Source: UBA1941 sp046329555 (GTDB lineage Bacteria > Bacteroidota > Bacteroidia > Chitinophagales > LD1). Taken from it: a stretch of DNA of 64,000 bases. Where the stretch lies: positions 1 to 64,000 of the forward strand of contig JAXLUK010000006.1 of assembly GCA_046329555.1 (NCBI GenBank), in the 5' to 3' direction. How positions within the stretch are numbered: the stretch's first letter is position 1; every line of letters starts with the position of its first letter. A model generated the notes under the pieces. That model had not been told where the DNA came from and made no database searches. It saw only the letters and a program-made list of their open reading frames with translations. Shown in pieces: positions 26,125-35,172 of this stretch. A program made the translations under genes and the position numbers.

Positions 26125-26844
26125 ATGGAAGCGCTATTCCTTTCCGCATTTACCTTGGGTATTCTGGGCAGTTTTCACTGCATCGGGATGTGTGGACCCA
26201 TTGCCCTGGCTTTGCCGGCGGCTGGTCCTACCATTGGTTCCAGAATTTATGGCGCTTTGTTGTACAATCTCGGACGCACCTTCACTTACGCCATATTCGG
26301 CTGGGTGTTTGGTTATTTTGGAAAGGCGTTGATTCTTTCCGGGTTCCAGCAATGGTTGTCTATTCTCACCGGACTGGCTGTTTTTTTAGTGCTTGTTTTT
26401 CCTTCTATCAAAATACCCAATCTGGTACCCGGGTTTTTGTTACAGCGAATAAAGAACAGCATCGGACAGTTATTCAGACAGCGAACCTATTCGTCGTTAC
26501 TCGCTATTGGCGCACTTAACGGATTATTGCCTTGTGGATTGGTGTATGCTGCGGTTGCCGGAGCTATCAGCGCAGGTTCGCCGCTTTACGGTGCTGCCTT
26601 CATGTGGATTTTTGGAGCCGGAACTTTGCCGGTGATGTTGTTGCTGATTGTTAGCGGTCAACAACTATCGCTGCAACGCCGCCAATGGGTGAAGCGCGCT
26701 GTTCCTTATCTCGCTTTTTCTTTGTCTGTACTTTTTGTGCTGCGTGGATTGGATTTAGGTATTCCTTACTTAAGTCCGCAGTTCAGTAAAACCGATTGTA
26801 CCCGTCATTCTTGTTGTTCTCATAAACCATCGGTATGGAAATAG
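26125..26844 (+). CDS. SafE/TauE-like membrane protein (CcoI-associated, probable metal handling)
   Basis: 239 residues, about six membrane helices, starting with 'FTLGILGSFHCIGMCGPIAL', whose Cys-x-x-x-Met-Cys pattern is typical of the 'sulfite exporter TauE/SafE' members found with cbb3 genes. The C-terminal tail is Cys/His-rich ('DCTRHSCCSHKP'), a plausible copper-binding end. Function is likely copper supply for the oxidase rather than sulfite export (inference from context). The next gene starts 10 nt inside it. Confidence 0.85.
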   Translation: MEALFLSAFTLGILGSFHCIGMCGPIALALPAAGPTIGSRIYGALLYNLGRTFTYAIFGWVFGYFGKALILSGFQQWLSILTGLAVFLVLVFPSIKIPNLVPGFLLQRIKNSIGQLFRQRTYSSLLAIGALNGLLPCGLVYAAVAGAISAGSPLYGAAFMWIFGAGTLPVMLLLIVSGQQLSLQRRQWVKRAVPYLAFSLSVLFVLRGLDLGIPYLSPQFSKTDCTRHSCCSHKPSVWK

Positions 26845-27209
26845 CTATTCACGACAACAGAAAACTTCGCGACATTCAAAGCGAGTTCAGAACTTATTTT
26901 CCGTATTTGAAAATTGAGTTCTTTGATGTGCCGTATGAACCCGGTAAGGCGCAGCGCCGCGACCACTTGCTGATGCCGGAAAGGAAAGTGGGTGCCTGCC
27001 GCAAAATACACCGTGATGGCGCAATTGAAATTATTCCGGGAAAAACAGTGATGCAATTAGAAAATGAATTCTGGTCGCAATTCGGATTAAGTGTGCAAGT
27101 TTTCCGGCATTCGGGTAATGTGTGGATTGAGACTTCACTAACTGATTCCTGGAGTTTAAAGCGGCAGAACGATGAAGGTCGTGAATTAAGTTTCGGCCAC
27201 GTGCTTTAG
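26835..27209 (+). CDS. Small conserved-looking protein of unknown function at the end of the cco operon
   Basis: 124 residues, no signal peptide or membrane helix, mixed alpha/beta in appearance ('IQSEFRTYFPYLKIEFFDV', 'ALRKIHRDG'-like basic centre reading 'GACRKIHRDGAIEI', and 'SVQVFRHSGNVWIET'). I do not recognise a domain. Its ATG overlaps the SafE-like stop region by 10 nt, implying translational coupling. Its 3' end overlaps the convergent response-regulator gene by 24 nt. Confidence 0.7.
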   Translation: MEIAIHDNRKLRDIQSEFRTYFPYLKIEFFDVPYEPGKAQRRDHLLMPERKVGACRKIHRDGAIEIIPGKTVMQLENEFWSQFGLSVQVFRHSGNVWIETSLTDSWSLKRQNDEGRELSFGHVL

Positions 27210-28235
27210 TCCTTTTTCATTGAGGATTTCAATCTTGCCTTCTACAATAGCAATTAGTTTTTCCTGCCTAAAATCACTGAGTGTTCTGATTAAACTTTCG
27301 GTAGCCGTGCCAACCACCTGAGCCAAATCTTCGCGAGCCATACCAATTTTACTTTGTGCCGGTTGTTGCCGGTATAGCGCCGCCACTTCCAGCAAACCAT
27401 TGGCCACCCTTCGCCGAAGTGAATTATAGGCCAGCATCAGCAACTTCGCTTCTTTTTCGGCTACGTGGCGTGCCAGCAGTTGAACAAATTTCCGGGATAC
27501 AGAAACGTCGTGATCCAGCAGGTTGAAAAAATCCTGTTTAGGTAGTAGCGCTACTTCTGCTTCTTCCAGCGCTTCTGCAGTTTCCTGATAAGGTGTGCCT
27601 TCCAGTAGCGCCAGATATCCAAGGTAGTCGCCTGCCGTAGCAATATGAGTGATTAGTTCCTTACCATCGTTGTTCGTTTTGAACACTTTTATTTTTCCGC
27701 TGAGCACCTTATACAAGTAGTGCGGATGTCTTCCTTCGGTATAAAGTATTTCTTTCTTTTTAATAGCTGCTTTTTCATCATTACCCTCAATATGGAAACC
27801 CGCATCTGGCGCATTGCCTGTAGAACCCGGCGCTGCAGAGCCGGTGTGAGCCGCGGGCTGCATTTCCTGCTTTTTGAATCGCGCCTCAATGGCATTTAGT
27901 AACTCCAGATTGTCAAATGGTTTGGTAATAAAATCATCAGCACCCATTTCCATGCCCTTGCGTTGATCGGCTCGATCTGCTTTTGCGGTCAGAAAAATAA
28001 AAGGTGTGGCCTGCGTTTTCGGATTTTTATGAATCAGGTGTAACACGCCATAGCCGTCTAAAACGGGCATCATGATATCGCAGATAATCAGGTGAGGCGT
28101 TTCCTGTAAAGCCAGCTCAACACCGGCTTTTCCATCTGGCGCTGTAACCACCTCATAGCCGGCTAGTTCAAGAATTTCCTGTGTATTCTCCCTCACTGCG
28201 GGATTGTCTTCAATGAGTAAAATTTTCTTTCCCAT
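27186..28235 (-). CDS. Response regulator fused to Crp/FNR-type regulator
   Basis: 349 residues in three parts. A receiver domain (residues 1-120) has acidic residues Glu9/Asp10, phospho-acceptor Asp53 in 'ICDIMMP' and Lys in 'LTAKAD'. A cyclic-nucleotide-binding fold (about 150-265) contains 'LYKVLSGKIKVFK' and 'AGDYLGYLALLEG'. A C-terminal Crp-type winged helix (about 280-340) contains 'MAREDLAQVVGTATESLIRTL'. FNR iron-sulfur cysteines are absent, so the signal comes through phosphorylation. It overlaps the histidine kinase gene by one base pair (ATGA), so kinase and regulator form one operon next to the cbb3 genes. Confidence 0.92.
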   Translation of the reverse strand: MGKKILLIEDNPAVRENTQEILELAGYEVVTAPDGKAGVELALQETPHLIICDIMMPVLDGYGVLHLIHKNPKTQATPFIFLTAKADRADQRKGMEMGADDFITKPFDNLELLNAIEARFKKQEMQPAAHTGSAAPGSTGNAPDAGFHIEGNDEKAAIKKKEILYTEGRHPHYLYKVLSGKIKVFKTNNDGKELITHIATAGDYLGYLALLEGTPYQETAEALEEAEVALLPKQDFFNLLDHDVSVSRKFVQLLARHVAEKEAKLLMLAYNSLRRRVANGLLEVAALYRQQPAQSKIGMAREDLAQVVGTATESLIRTLSDFRQEKLIAIVEGKIEILNEKGLKHVAET

Positions 28236-29458
28236 CAGATGATTATTGTTATCGTGGTGCCTTTCCCTAGCGCACTGGTTAAATGAATAGAGCCGTTCAG
28301 TAACTCAATATATTTAGAAACAATGTGCAAGCCCAGGCCAGTGCCTTGAATATTAATGGCATTCTTAGCCCTGAAAAAGCGCTCAAATAAATGTTGCTGG
28401 TCTTCTTCCGAAATGCCGATGCCGGCATCTTTTACGCTAATGGTCAGTTTTTCACCTTGCCCGGCAATGACTTCGATAGTGCCATTTTCGGATGAGAATT
28501 TAATGGCATTCGAAATTAAATTCAGCAAAATATTCCGAAGCAGGCGCTTATCGAGAACACTTTGTTCACTACCGCTCACTTGCAAGAGGAGCTGCTGAGT
28601 AGGAAGGGCAATTTCCCGCATTTCGCTCAGTAGTTCTTCCAGAAAAACACGTAGCTGGAACGGTTCGGGATGTAATTCAATCAAACCTTCATCAATCCGG
28701 CCAAGCGACAACAAATCTTCCATCAATCCATTTAAATGTCGCACCGAATCCTTAATTCGATCGATATGTCGTTGTCGCTTCGTGCCATCGGCTTCTTCAT
28801 TGTATCGGGCTAAAAGTGATGCCGATGAAAGGACGGTGCTCAGCGGTGTGCGGAATTCGTGAGAAACGGTTGATACAAAACGCGATTTTAAATCGCTTAA
28901 CTCTTTTTCTTTCTGTAAACTGATTTCTAATTCTTCTTTCGATTGTTCTAACTGCACTAGCGTCTCGCGCAACATGGTGGTGCGGTCGATGATTTTTTGC
29001 TCCAGCTCTGTATTCAGTAATTTGATTTGAGCAGAAACTTCTTCCAATGCTTTTTTTTGCGCCTCGCGTTCGGCTTCAATCTGCTTGCGCACACTAATGT
29101 CAATCACAAAAGCAATCACGAATAATTCGCCTTCTATATCAAAATGACTCAGGCTAATTTCCACTGGAAAAACAGAGCCGTCTTTTTTGCGGGCATGAAG
29201 GTCGCGGCCGTGTCCCATAGCCCGGTTCACCGGCTTGGCTACAAAATTGTCGCGATGTTGGTGATGATGTGCGCGCATGGAGTCGGGCAATAACAGGTCA
29301 ACTGATTTGCCCATCAATTCTTCCGATTCATAGCCGAATAATTTTTCGGCACATGGATTCATCATCATGATGTTGCCCGCGGCATTCGCTACAACGATTC
29401 CTTCGGTCGCATTTTCGAAAAGCGAACGCATCATGCGGTTATCCTGCAGTTTTAACAC
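28235..29458 (-). CDS. PAS-domain sensor histidine kinase (possible heme-PAS)
   Basis: 407 residues, no membrane helices. A PAS domain (residues about 8-125) aligns without gaps to the FixL heme-PAS region from 'LLPDS' to 'KKDGSVFP', with a His at 65 and an Arg at 85 at the FixL heme-ligand and distal-Arg positions (my recollection of FixL). A coiled coil (about 125-190) follows, then the H-box 'FVSTVSHEFRTPL' with His200, and the HATPase motifs 'NLISNAIKFS', 'DAGIGIS' and 'GTGLGLHIV'. The start is GTG. Cytosolic location fits gas or redox sensing. Many non-heme PAS domains share these residues, so heme binding is unproven. Confidence 0.9.
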   Translation of the reverse strand: MLKLQDNRMMRSLFENATEGIVVANAAGNIMMMNPCAEKLFGYESEELMGKSVDLLLPDSMRAHHHQHRDNFVAKPVNRAMGHGRDLHARKKDGSVFPVEISLSHFDIEGELFVIAFVIDISVRKQIEAEREAQKKALEEVSAQIKLLNTELEQKIIDRTTMLRETLVQLEQSKEELEISLQKEKELSDLKSRFVSTVSHEFRTPLSTVLSSASLLARYNEEADGTKRQRHIDRIKDSVRHLNGLMEDLLSLGRIDEGLIELHPEPFQLRVFLEELLSEMREIALPTQQLLLQVSGSEQSVLDKRLLRNILLNLISNAIKFSSENGTIEVIAGQGEKLTISVKDAGIGISEEDQQHLFERFFRAKNAINIQGTGLGLHIVSKYIELLNGSIHLTSALGKGTTITIII

Positions 29459-29642
29459 AAAGCAATATTAGGGTTTGCCGCGCATTTGATTATTGTTATT
29501 TTAGAACACCCGCCAAGCCTTGTACGGCTTCATTACCGCTGAATCAAAAAAGGATAGAATTTATACTTGACCCGGCTTGCTGGGGTGAGCAGCACTTTTC
29601 ATCCGAATTGTTCTATCGGTAAGGCACTAAAAATAGAGGAGA

Positions 29643-30272
29643 ATGATGCTACAGTTTTTCTTGTATATGCACATTGCCATGGGCATGGCCGGGCTATTAA
29701 CGGGCGCGGTGGTGATGGTGCTTTCTAAAAATCATCGGTTACACAGTAAGTTAGGTAATCTGTATTTCATCACTATGTGTTTGGCCGCATTGGCGGCCAT
29801 TGTGCTTTCACACTTGCATCCCAACCTCTTTTTGTTTGTAGTGGGCGTTTTCACGCTGTATATGTTGTTAAGTGGTAAAAGGGTCATTCATCACTACCGT
29901 CGCACCAATTTTTATCCTGATTATGTGCTAACCACCGCCATGGCTATGGCTGCATGGTGGTTTTTAGGTTATGGCGTTTATCTGTTGTGGAATAAAGGAA
30001 CCTTTGGTATTGTTTTCCTCTTTTTAGGATGGTTCAGTATCAGGTATGTTTGGACGGATATACAATGGTACCGGGGTATTTTGCAGGGTAGGGTAGAGGC
30101 CACTGTTTTGCATTTTCAACGTATGGCAGGAAGTTATATCGCATCGGCTACGGCTTTCACCGTGGTGAATAATAAGATTTTACCCGGACCGGTGGCCTGG
30201 TTGTTACCGGCTGTATTGCTGGTGCCGGTTATCATTCGATGGACCCGCCGCGAAAGAGCAAAGACCGTTTAA
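29643..30272 (+). CDS. DUF2306-like integral membrane protein
   Basis: 209 residues, about six hydrophobic segments. The beginning 'LYMHIAMGMAGLLTGAVVMV' and 'RLHSKLGNLYFITM' resemble DUF2306 membrane proteins, in which a conserved His precedes the 'LG.LY' segment. Function unknown. An AGAGGAG sequence just before the ATG is an unusually good Shine-Dalgarno for this genome. It stands alone before the repeat block. Confidence 0.7.
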   Translation: MMLQFFLYMHIAMGMAGLLTGAVVMVLSKNHRLHSKLGNLYFITMCLAALAAIVLSHLHPNLFLFVVGVFTLYMLLSGKRVIHHYRRTNFYPDYVLTTAMAMAAWWFLGYGVYLLWNKGTFGIVFLFLGWFSIRYVWTDIQWYRGILQGRVEATVLHFQRMAGSYIASATAFTVVNNKILPGPVAWLLPAVLLVPVIIRWTRRERAKTV

Positions 30273-30361
30273 TGTTTTAGGCTTAGTTGTTATTTTTTGA
30301 AAAAGGTAGTGCTGTAATGAAGGTCTGGAAGCGTTTTAGTTTTTCGGGCAATAATGATGGC

Positions 30362-30562
30362 GGCTGCGGCAGCAGGCGTATAAGATGCAGCGGCCGCCTG
30401 CTGCCGCACCGCGCTTTTCACTCCAAGTCCTCACGCCGGCCGCACCATTGCCTATCTCCTTTAAGATTACCTTTCAAAGACTTCCTAAGTATTAAAGATT
30501 GAGGAAGTCATCAGGCCGGCGTTGCGGGCTTTTCGTTTCAATCGCTGCCGCTCGGCGCTGAT
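30362..30562 (+). repeat. Composite hairpin repeat, family I, copy A
   Basis: A 14-bp perfect hairpin (30365-30378 with 30395-30408), then a conserved block with TCCAAGTCCTC, then a smaller GACTTCCT/AGGAAGTC hairpin (30479-30486 with 30502-30509), then the conserved blocks GTTGCGGGCTTTT and ATCGCTGCCGCT. The same ordered blocks occur at 36926-37114 with different stem sequences that remain complementary. Confidence 0.6.
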
Positions 30563-30605
30563 GTTTCCGGGATTAATCAAAACAATCATGGGTATCCGGC
30601 GCTAT

Positions 30606-31292
30606 TAATTGTACTATCGCAATAATACGGTAAGCCATGGCGCGGGTTTCAGACGATGCTATCTTAAAATCGCAATATTACGATAAGCATTCATGCGGGT
30701 TTTAGCTAATTCGTACTATCGCAATAATACGGTATACCAGCAATAGCGCGGGTTTCAGCTTCAATTGTAGAATCGCAATAATACGGTAAACGAGCCATGG
30801 CGCGGGTTTCAGACGATGCCACCTCAAAATCGTAATATTACGATAAGCATTCATGCGGGTTTTGGTAAAATCGTAGAATCGCAATAGTACGGCAAACAAG
30901 CACTGGCGCGGGTTTCAGCTTCAATTGTACTATCGCAATAATACGGTAAACGAGCCATAGCGCGGGTTTCAGACGGTGCTATCTTAAAATCGCAATATCA
31001 CGATAAGCATTCATGCGGGTTTTGGCAAAATCGTAGAATCGCAATAGTACGGCAAACAAGCACTGGCGCGGGTTTCAGCTGCAATTGTACTATCGCAATA
31101 ATACGGTAAACAAGCCATGGCGCGGGTTTTGGACGATCCTAACTTAAAATCGCAATGTTACGATAAGCATTCATGCGGGTTTTAGCTAATTCGTACTATC
31201 GCAATAATACGGTAAACGAGCCATAGCGCGGGTTTCAGCTTCAATCGGACTATCGCAATAGTACGGCAAACAAGCACTGGCGCGGGTTTTGG
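30606..31292. repeat. Satellite-like tandem array with 160-bp higher-order period
   Basis: Thirteen diverged monomers start at 30617, 30670, 30719, 30773, 30830, 30879, 30933, 30990, 31039, 31093, 31150, 31199 and 31253. Each opens with a version of TCGCAATAnTACG and later has GCGGGTTT. Monomer lengths repeat as 57, 49, 54 nt (the first is 53), so types A-B-C form a 160-bp unit present four times plus a partial copy. The opening motif is nearly palindromic, perfectly so at 30830. No long frame runs through it. Function unknown. Confidence 0.9.
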
Positions 31293-31752
31293 AGCTTAAG
31301 TAAATCTGATTTGCATACCCAAGCCATAGCAGCTTTCAACCGACCACTTATCATTTTGGCGCCGTGGTCCCTAAAATGCGGCAAGGGGCGAAACGGAAAG
31401 CGTTTTTTGGGGCGGCGGCGTAGGACTTACGATATTGTAGTAAATAGCCCTTCATGGGGTAAACACGGTTTGAAATATCGTAAGTCTCGCTCGCCGCCCC
31501 AAAAAACCTTGGGAGTGGAGCACCTGGCGCCGCACCCGCCTGAGTACACCAGCGGGCATAGTACTAACACCTCGGGTACGCAGGCGGCGCGGCGGCCGCC
31601 CAAATTGTTTTTACCGATCTACGTAGACCACCGATGATGAATTGAGGTCTCCGCTTGATTTAAAATTTGACCCTTCTCCGCCAAAACTTTCGCTTGAATA
31701 CTGCCAAAAGGTCCGCTTTTTAGCTTCGGCACCGCTTTTGCCCAAAACTCCC
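31293..31752. other. Non-coding GC-rich stretch before secA
   Basis: No gene is supported. It holds a long hairpin (31403-31506), GGCGCC-containing segments near 31360 and 31528, and a GC-rich patch near 31585 (GGCGCGGCGGCCGCC) also seen near 20100. Confidence 0.55.
31403..31506. repeat. Long inverted repeat (about 34-bp imperfect arms)
   Basis: The left arm 31403-31436 begins TTTTTTGGGGCGGCG and ends GACTTACGATATT; the right arm 31473-31506 is its complement except for a few bases in the middle. The 36-nt loop lies between. The T/A-rich ends could make it act as a terminator on either strand, or it may be a MITE-like element. Confidence 0.75.
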
Positions 31753-31760
31753 TATCTTCG
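31753..31760 (+). promoter_or_regulatory. -7 promoter motif for secA
   Basis: TATCTTCG matches TAnnTTTG at seven of eight positions, 30 nt before the secA ATG. A TTTG at 31737-31740 is closer than the usual -33 distance, so the upstream element is uncertain. Confidence 0.4.
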
Positions 31761-31790
31761 ACCGCTTTTTTAGAACTAGAATTTCCCGGA

Positions 31791-34700
31791 ATGGCCAATT
31801 TTATTGAAAAACTGCTAGGCAGTTTTTTTGGAAACAAAAATGAACGCGAGCGCAAGGCGCTCCAACCCTTGGTAGATCAGATTAATGCCGAATATCAAAA
31901 GTTAAAGGCGCTGTCAAACGACGAACTGCGTGGAAAAACCATGGCGTTCCGTCAGCGTATAGCCGAGTATTTATCAGACATTGATAAGGAAATTGCCGGC
32001 TTGGAAGACCGCGCTAATCAGGAAGAAGACTTGCATCAGAAAGATGCCATTTTTAAGGAAGCCGATGCGGTGAAAAAACGCCGCGATGAAGCCGTAGAAG
32101 AGGTGCTGAATGAAATTCTGCCAGAGGCCTTCGCCGTGGTGAAAGAAGCTGCTTACCGCTTCTCTAATAACGAAACACTGGAAGCTACTGCTACAGAATT
32201 AGATCGGTTTTTGGCGACAAAAAATCCGGCTATCACGATTGCGGGCGACAAAGTGACCTATCGCAACGAGTGGATGGCGGCGGGTATTCCGGTAAAATGG
32301 AATATGGTGCACTACGATGTACAGCTCATTGGCGGTATCGTGCTGCACCAGGGCAAAATTGCCGAAATGGCAACGGGTGAAGGTAAAACGCTGGTGGCTA
32401 CGTTGCCGGCCTACCTGAACGCCTTGCCGGGATTAGGTGTGCATATTGTAACGGTGAACGACTACCTTTCTCGTCGCGATAGCGAATGGAATGGTCCGCT
32501 GTTTAATTTCCTGGGGCTGCGCGTTGATTGCATCGACAAATACCAGCCGCATAGCCATGAGCGTATCAGTGCCTACCGCGCCGATATCACCTATGGCACC
32601 AATAACGAATTCGGTTTCGATTACCTGCGCGATAACATGGTGCGCAGTACGCAGGAACTGGTTCAAGGCAAGCACCACTACGCGATGGTGGATGAGGTGG
32701 ATAGCGTATTGATTGATGATGCCCGTACGCCCTTGATAATTTCCGGGCAGATTGATTCCAGCGACGAACGCGAATTCTATGACCTGAAACCTAGAATTAG
32801 CAAGTTGTTTGAAACGCAAAAGCGCGTAACCAATGGCTTTCTTACCGATGCCAAGCGGTTGATAAAAGAAGGAAAAACAGGCTACAAAGAAGGAGAAGGC
32901 GGTATGGCGCTGTTCCGAGCCCAACGCGGTTATCCGAAAAATTCGGCGCTCATCAAATACCTGAGCGAGCCGGGTGTTCAGCAGATACTCCGAGAAACGG
33001 AAAATTACTACCTGGGTGAGCAACAAAAGCACATGCCTGAAGTAGATCGCGAATTGTACTTCACCATTGACGAGAAAAACAATTCGGTTGATCTGACCGA
33101 TAAGGGTATTGATTTGATAACCGGCTCGGGCGAAGATCCGCACTTCTTCGTAATTCCTGATGTGGGCTCCGTAATTGCTGATTTAGAAAAGCAACAATTG
33201 TCGCCCGATGAGAAATTGGCGCGTAAGGATGCGCTGATGCAGGAGTTTGCCATTAAGAGCGAGCGCATTCACTCGGTAACGCAATTGCTAAAGGCCTACA
33301 CCTTGTTCGAAAAAGATATCGAATACGTGGTGATGGATGGCAAGGTGAAAATTGTGGATGAGAATACGGGACGTATCCTGGACGGACGCCGTTATTCTGA
33401 TGGTTTGCATCAGGCTATTGAAGCGAAAGAAAATGTAAAGGTAGAAGCGGCCTCTCAAACGATGGCTACGATTACGTTGCAGAATTATTTCAGGATGTAC
33501 CACAAGTTGGCGGGTATGACGGGTACAGCAGAAACAGAAGCGCAGGAACTCTGGGATATCTACAAATTGGAAGTATCCAGCATTCCTACCAATCGGGATA
33601 TTGTTCGCGACGACCGCGATGATTTGGTGTATAAATCGAGAAAGGAAAAGTTCAACGCCATCATCGATGAGATTGGAAAACTAACTGCAGCAGGAAGGCC
33701 GGTGCTGGTAGGTACAACCAACGTAGAAATTTCTGAATTGCTGAGCCGTATGCTCACTTTGCGCAAAATCAAGCACAATGTGTTGAACGCAAAGCAGCAC
33801 CAGCGCGAAGCCGAGATTGTTGCTGAAGCGGGTAAGAGCGGCGCGGTAACCATTGCTACCAACATGGCCGGTAGGGGAACCGATATCAAGCTGGATGACG
33901 ATGCAAAGAAAGCGGGCGGTCTGGCCATCATCGGTTCAGAACGGCATGATTCGCGCCGGGTAGACCGCCAGTTGCGCGGTCGCGCTGGTCGTCAGGGCGA
34001 TCCGGGTTCGTCGCAATTCTATGTGTCGTTGGAAGATGAATTGATGCGTTTGTTTGGCTCTGAGCGCATTTCAAAAGTAATGGATCGCTTTGGCCACGAG
34101 GAAGGCGAGGTGATTCAACACAGCCTGATCACCAAATCCATTGAACGCGCCCAGAAAAAAGTAGAAGAAAACAATTTCGGAATTCGCAAGCGTTTGCTGG
34201 AATACGATGACGTGATGAACAAACAGCGCGAAGTGATTTACACCAAGCGCCGTCACGCCCTGTTTGGCGAGCGGTTAGCGCTGGATATTCAGAATTCATT
34301 CTACGATTTGTGCGAAGAGTTGGTAGAGAATCACCGCGCCAACAAAGATTTTGAAGCGTTCAAGTTGGAAGTGATTCGCTTTTTTGCCGTAGATACAGCT
34401 ATTACTGAAGAGAACTTCTCCAGAGCATCGTCAGAAACGCTGGCCGCCGAATTGTTCCATGAAGTAATGGAAGCCTACAATAGGAAAAAAGAGTTTGTGC
34501 ACACCAATGTGATGCCGGTGCTGCAGAGCATTAAGGCAGAACGCGGCGACGTGATTAAAAATGTGGCCATTCCGTTCAGCGATTCCCGCCGCCGGATTGA
34601 TATTGTGGTAGGATTGGATGAAATGCTGAATACAAACGGGAAAGATTTGTTCACCCAATTTGAAAAGAACATCGCGCTGGCCTTGATTGACGATACGTGG

Positions 34701-35117
34701 AAAGACCATCTGCGCAGTATGGATGATTTGAAAACAGAAGTACAGACCGCAGGCTATGAGCAGAAAGATCCGCTGGTGATTTATAAGCAGGAAGCATTTG
34801 GTTTGTTTAAGAATTTGGTGGGAAGTATCAATCGCGAGGTAGCCGCCTTTTTGTTTAAAGGGATGATTCCTGTTGCTGAGCCGCAGCAGGTAAGCGAGGC
34901 GCGGCAACCACAAACCGATATGCGCGGTATGAAAACATCGCGCAATGAGGTGGGTGCCGGTGCGCCGCAACGCATGCCGCAACAAGGCGATCAAATGCAG
35001 GAACCACCGCAGAAATTGTCGCCGGTGCGGGTGGGCGAGAAAATTGGAAGAAATGATCCTTGTCCTTGCGGCAGCGGCAAGAAATACAAAAACTGCCACG
35101 GCCAGGGCGAGGCGTAA
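31791..35117 (+). CDS. secA: Preprotein translocase ATPase SecA
   Basis: 1108 residues, the long Bacteroidota form. The motor that drives unfolded preproteins through SecYEG. Walker A 'TGEGKT' near residue 195, the DEVD-type Walker B 'VDEVDSVLIDDARTPL' near 300, the helicase-like motif 'TNMAGRGTDIKL', and 'RQLRGRAGRQGDPGSSQF' are intact. The C-terminal SEC-C tail 'DPCPCGSGKKYKNCHG' carries the zinc ligands. Single gene with terminator; upstream lies the 1.5-kb repeat block. Confidence 0.98.
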   Translation: MANFIEKLLGSFFGNKNERERKALQPLVDQINAEYQKLKALSNDELRGKTMAFRQRIAEYLSDIDKEIAGLEDRANQEEDLHQKDAIFKEADAVKKRRDEAVEEVLNEILPEAFAVVKEAAYRFSNNETLEATATELDRFLATKNPAITIAGDKVTYRNEWMAAGIPVKWNMVHYDVQLIGGIVLHQGKIAEMATGEGKTLVATLPAYLNALPGLGVHIVTVNDYLSRRDSEWNGPLFNFLGLRVDCIDKYQPHSHERISAYRADITYGTNNEFGFDYLRDNMVRSTQELVQGKHHYAMVDEVDSVLIDDARTPLIISGQIDSSDEREFYDLKPRISKLFETQKRVTNGFLTDAKRLIKEGKTGYKEGEGGMALFRAQRGYPKNSALIKYLSEPGVQQILRETENYYLGEQQKHMPEVDRELYFTIDEKNNSVDLTDKGIDLITGSGEDPHFFVIPDVGSVIADLEKQQLSPDEKLARKDALMQEFAIKSERIHSVTQLLKAYTLFEKDIEYVVMDGKVKIVDENTGRILDGRRYSDGLHQAIEAKENVKVEAASQTMATITLQNYFRMYHKLAGMTGTAETEAQELWDIYKLEVSSIPTNRDIVRDDRDDLVYKSRKEKFNAIIDEIGKLTAAGRPVLVGTTNVEISELLSRMLTLRKIKHNVLNAKQHQREAEIVAEAGKSGAVTIATNMAGRGTDIKLDDDAKKAGGLAIIGSERHDSRRVDRQLRGRAGRQGDPGSSQFYVSLEDELMRLFGSERISKVMDRFGHEEGEVIQHSLITKSIERAQKKVEENNFGIRKRLLEYDDVMNKQREVIYTKRRHALFGERLALDIQNSFYDLCEELVENHRANKDFEAFKLEVIRFFAVDTAITEENFSRASSETLAAELFHEVMEAYNRKKEFVHTNVMPVLQSIKAERGDVIKNVAIPFSDSRRRIDIVVGLDEMLNTNGKDLFTQFEKNIALALIDDTWKDHLRSMDDLKTEVQTAGYEQKDPLVIYKQEAFGLFKNLVGSINREVAAFLFKGMIPVAEPQQVSEARQPQTDMRGMKTSRNEVGAGAPQRMPQQGDQMQEPPQKLSPVRVGEKIGRNDPCPCGSGKKYKNCHGQGEA

Positions 35118-35134
35118 TCCAACAACCGTTAAGC

Positions 35135-35172
35135 AAATGGAGTTCCGGATTATTCTTTCCGGAACTCCATTT
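35135..35172. terminator. Terminator shared by secA and the convergent lipoprotein gene
   Basis: 14-bp perfect arms (35135-35148 and 35159-35172) with a 10-nt loop are flanked by A and T runs. The right half encodes the last codons of the convergent lipoprotein gene, whose stop lies at 35150-35152. Confidence 0.85.

Noticed and set aside
30702..30899. 65-codon minus-strand open frame in the tandem array
   Set aside because: It is only a reading of the repeated units without start context; other units in the same frame contain stops.
30606..31292. CRISPR array
   Set aside because: Repeats are diverged and the intervening bases are themselves repeated by type (A, B, C); there are no unique spacers, and no cas genes lie nearby.
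31311..31637. 108-codon plus-strand frame
   Set aside because: It runs through the long hairpin and GC-rich repeats; composition is not protein-like.
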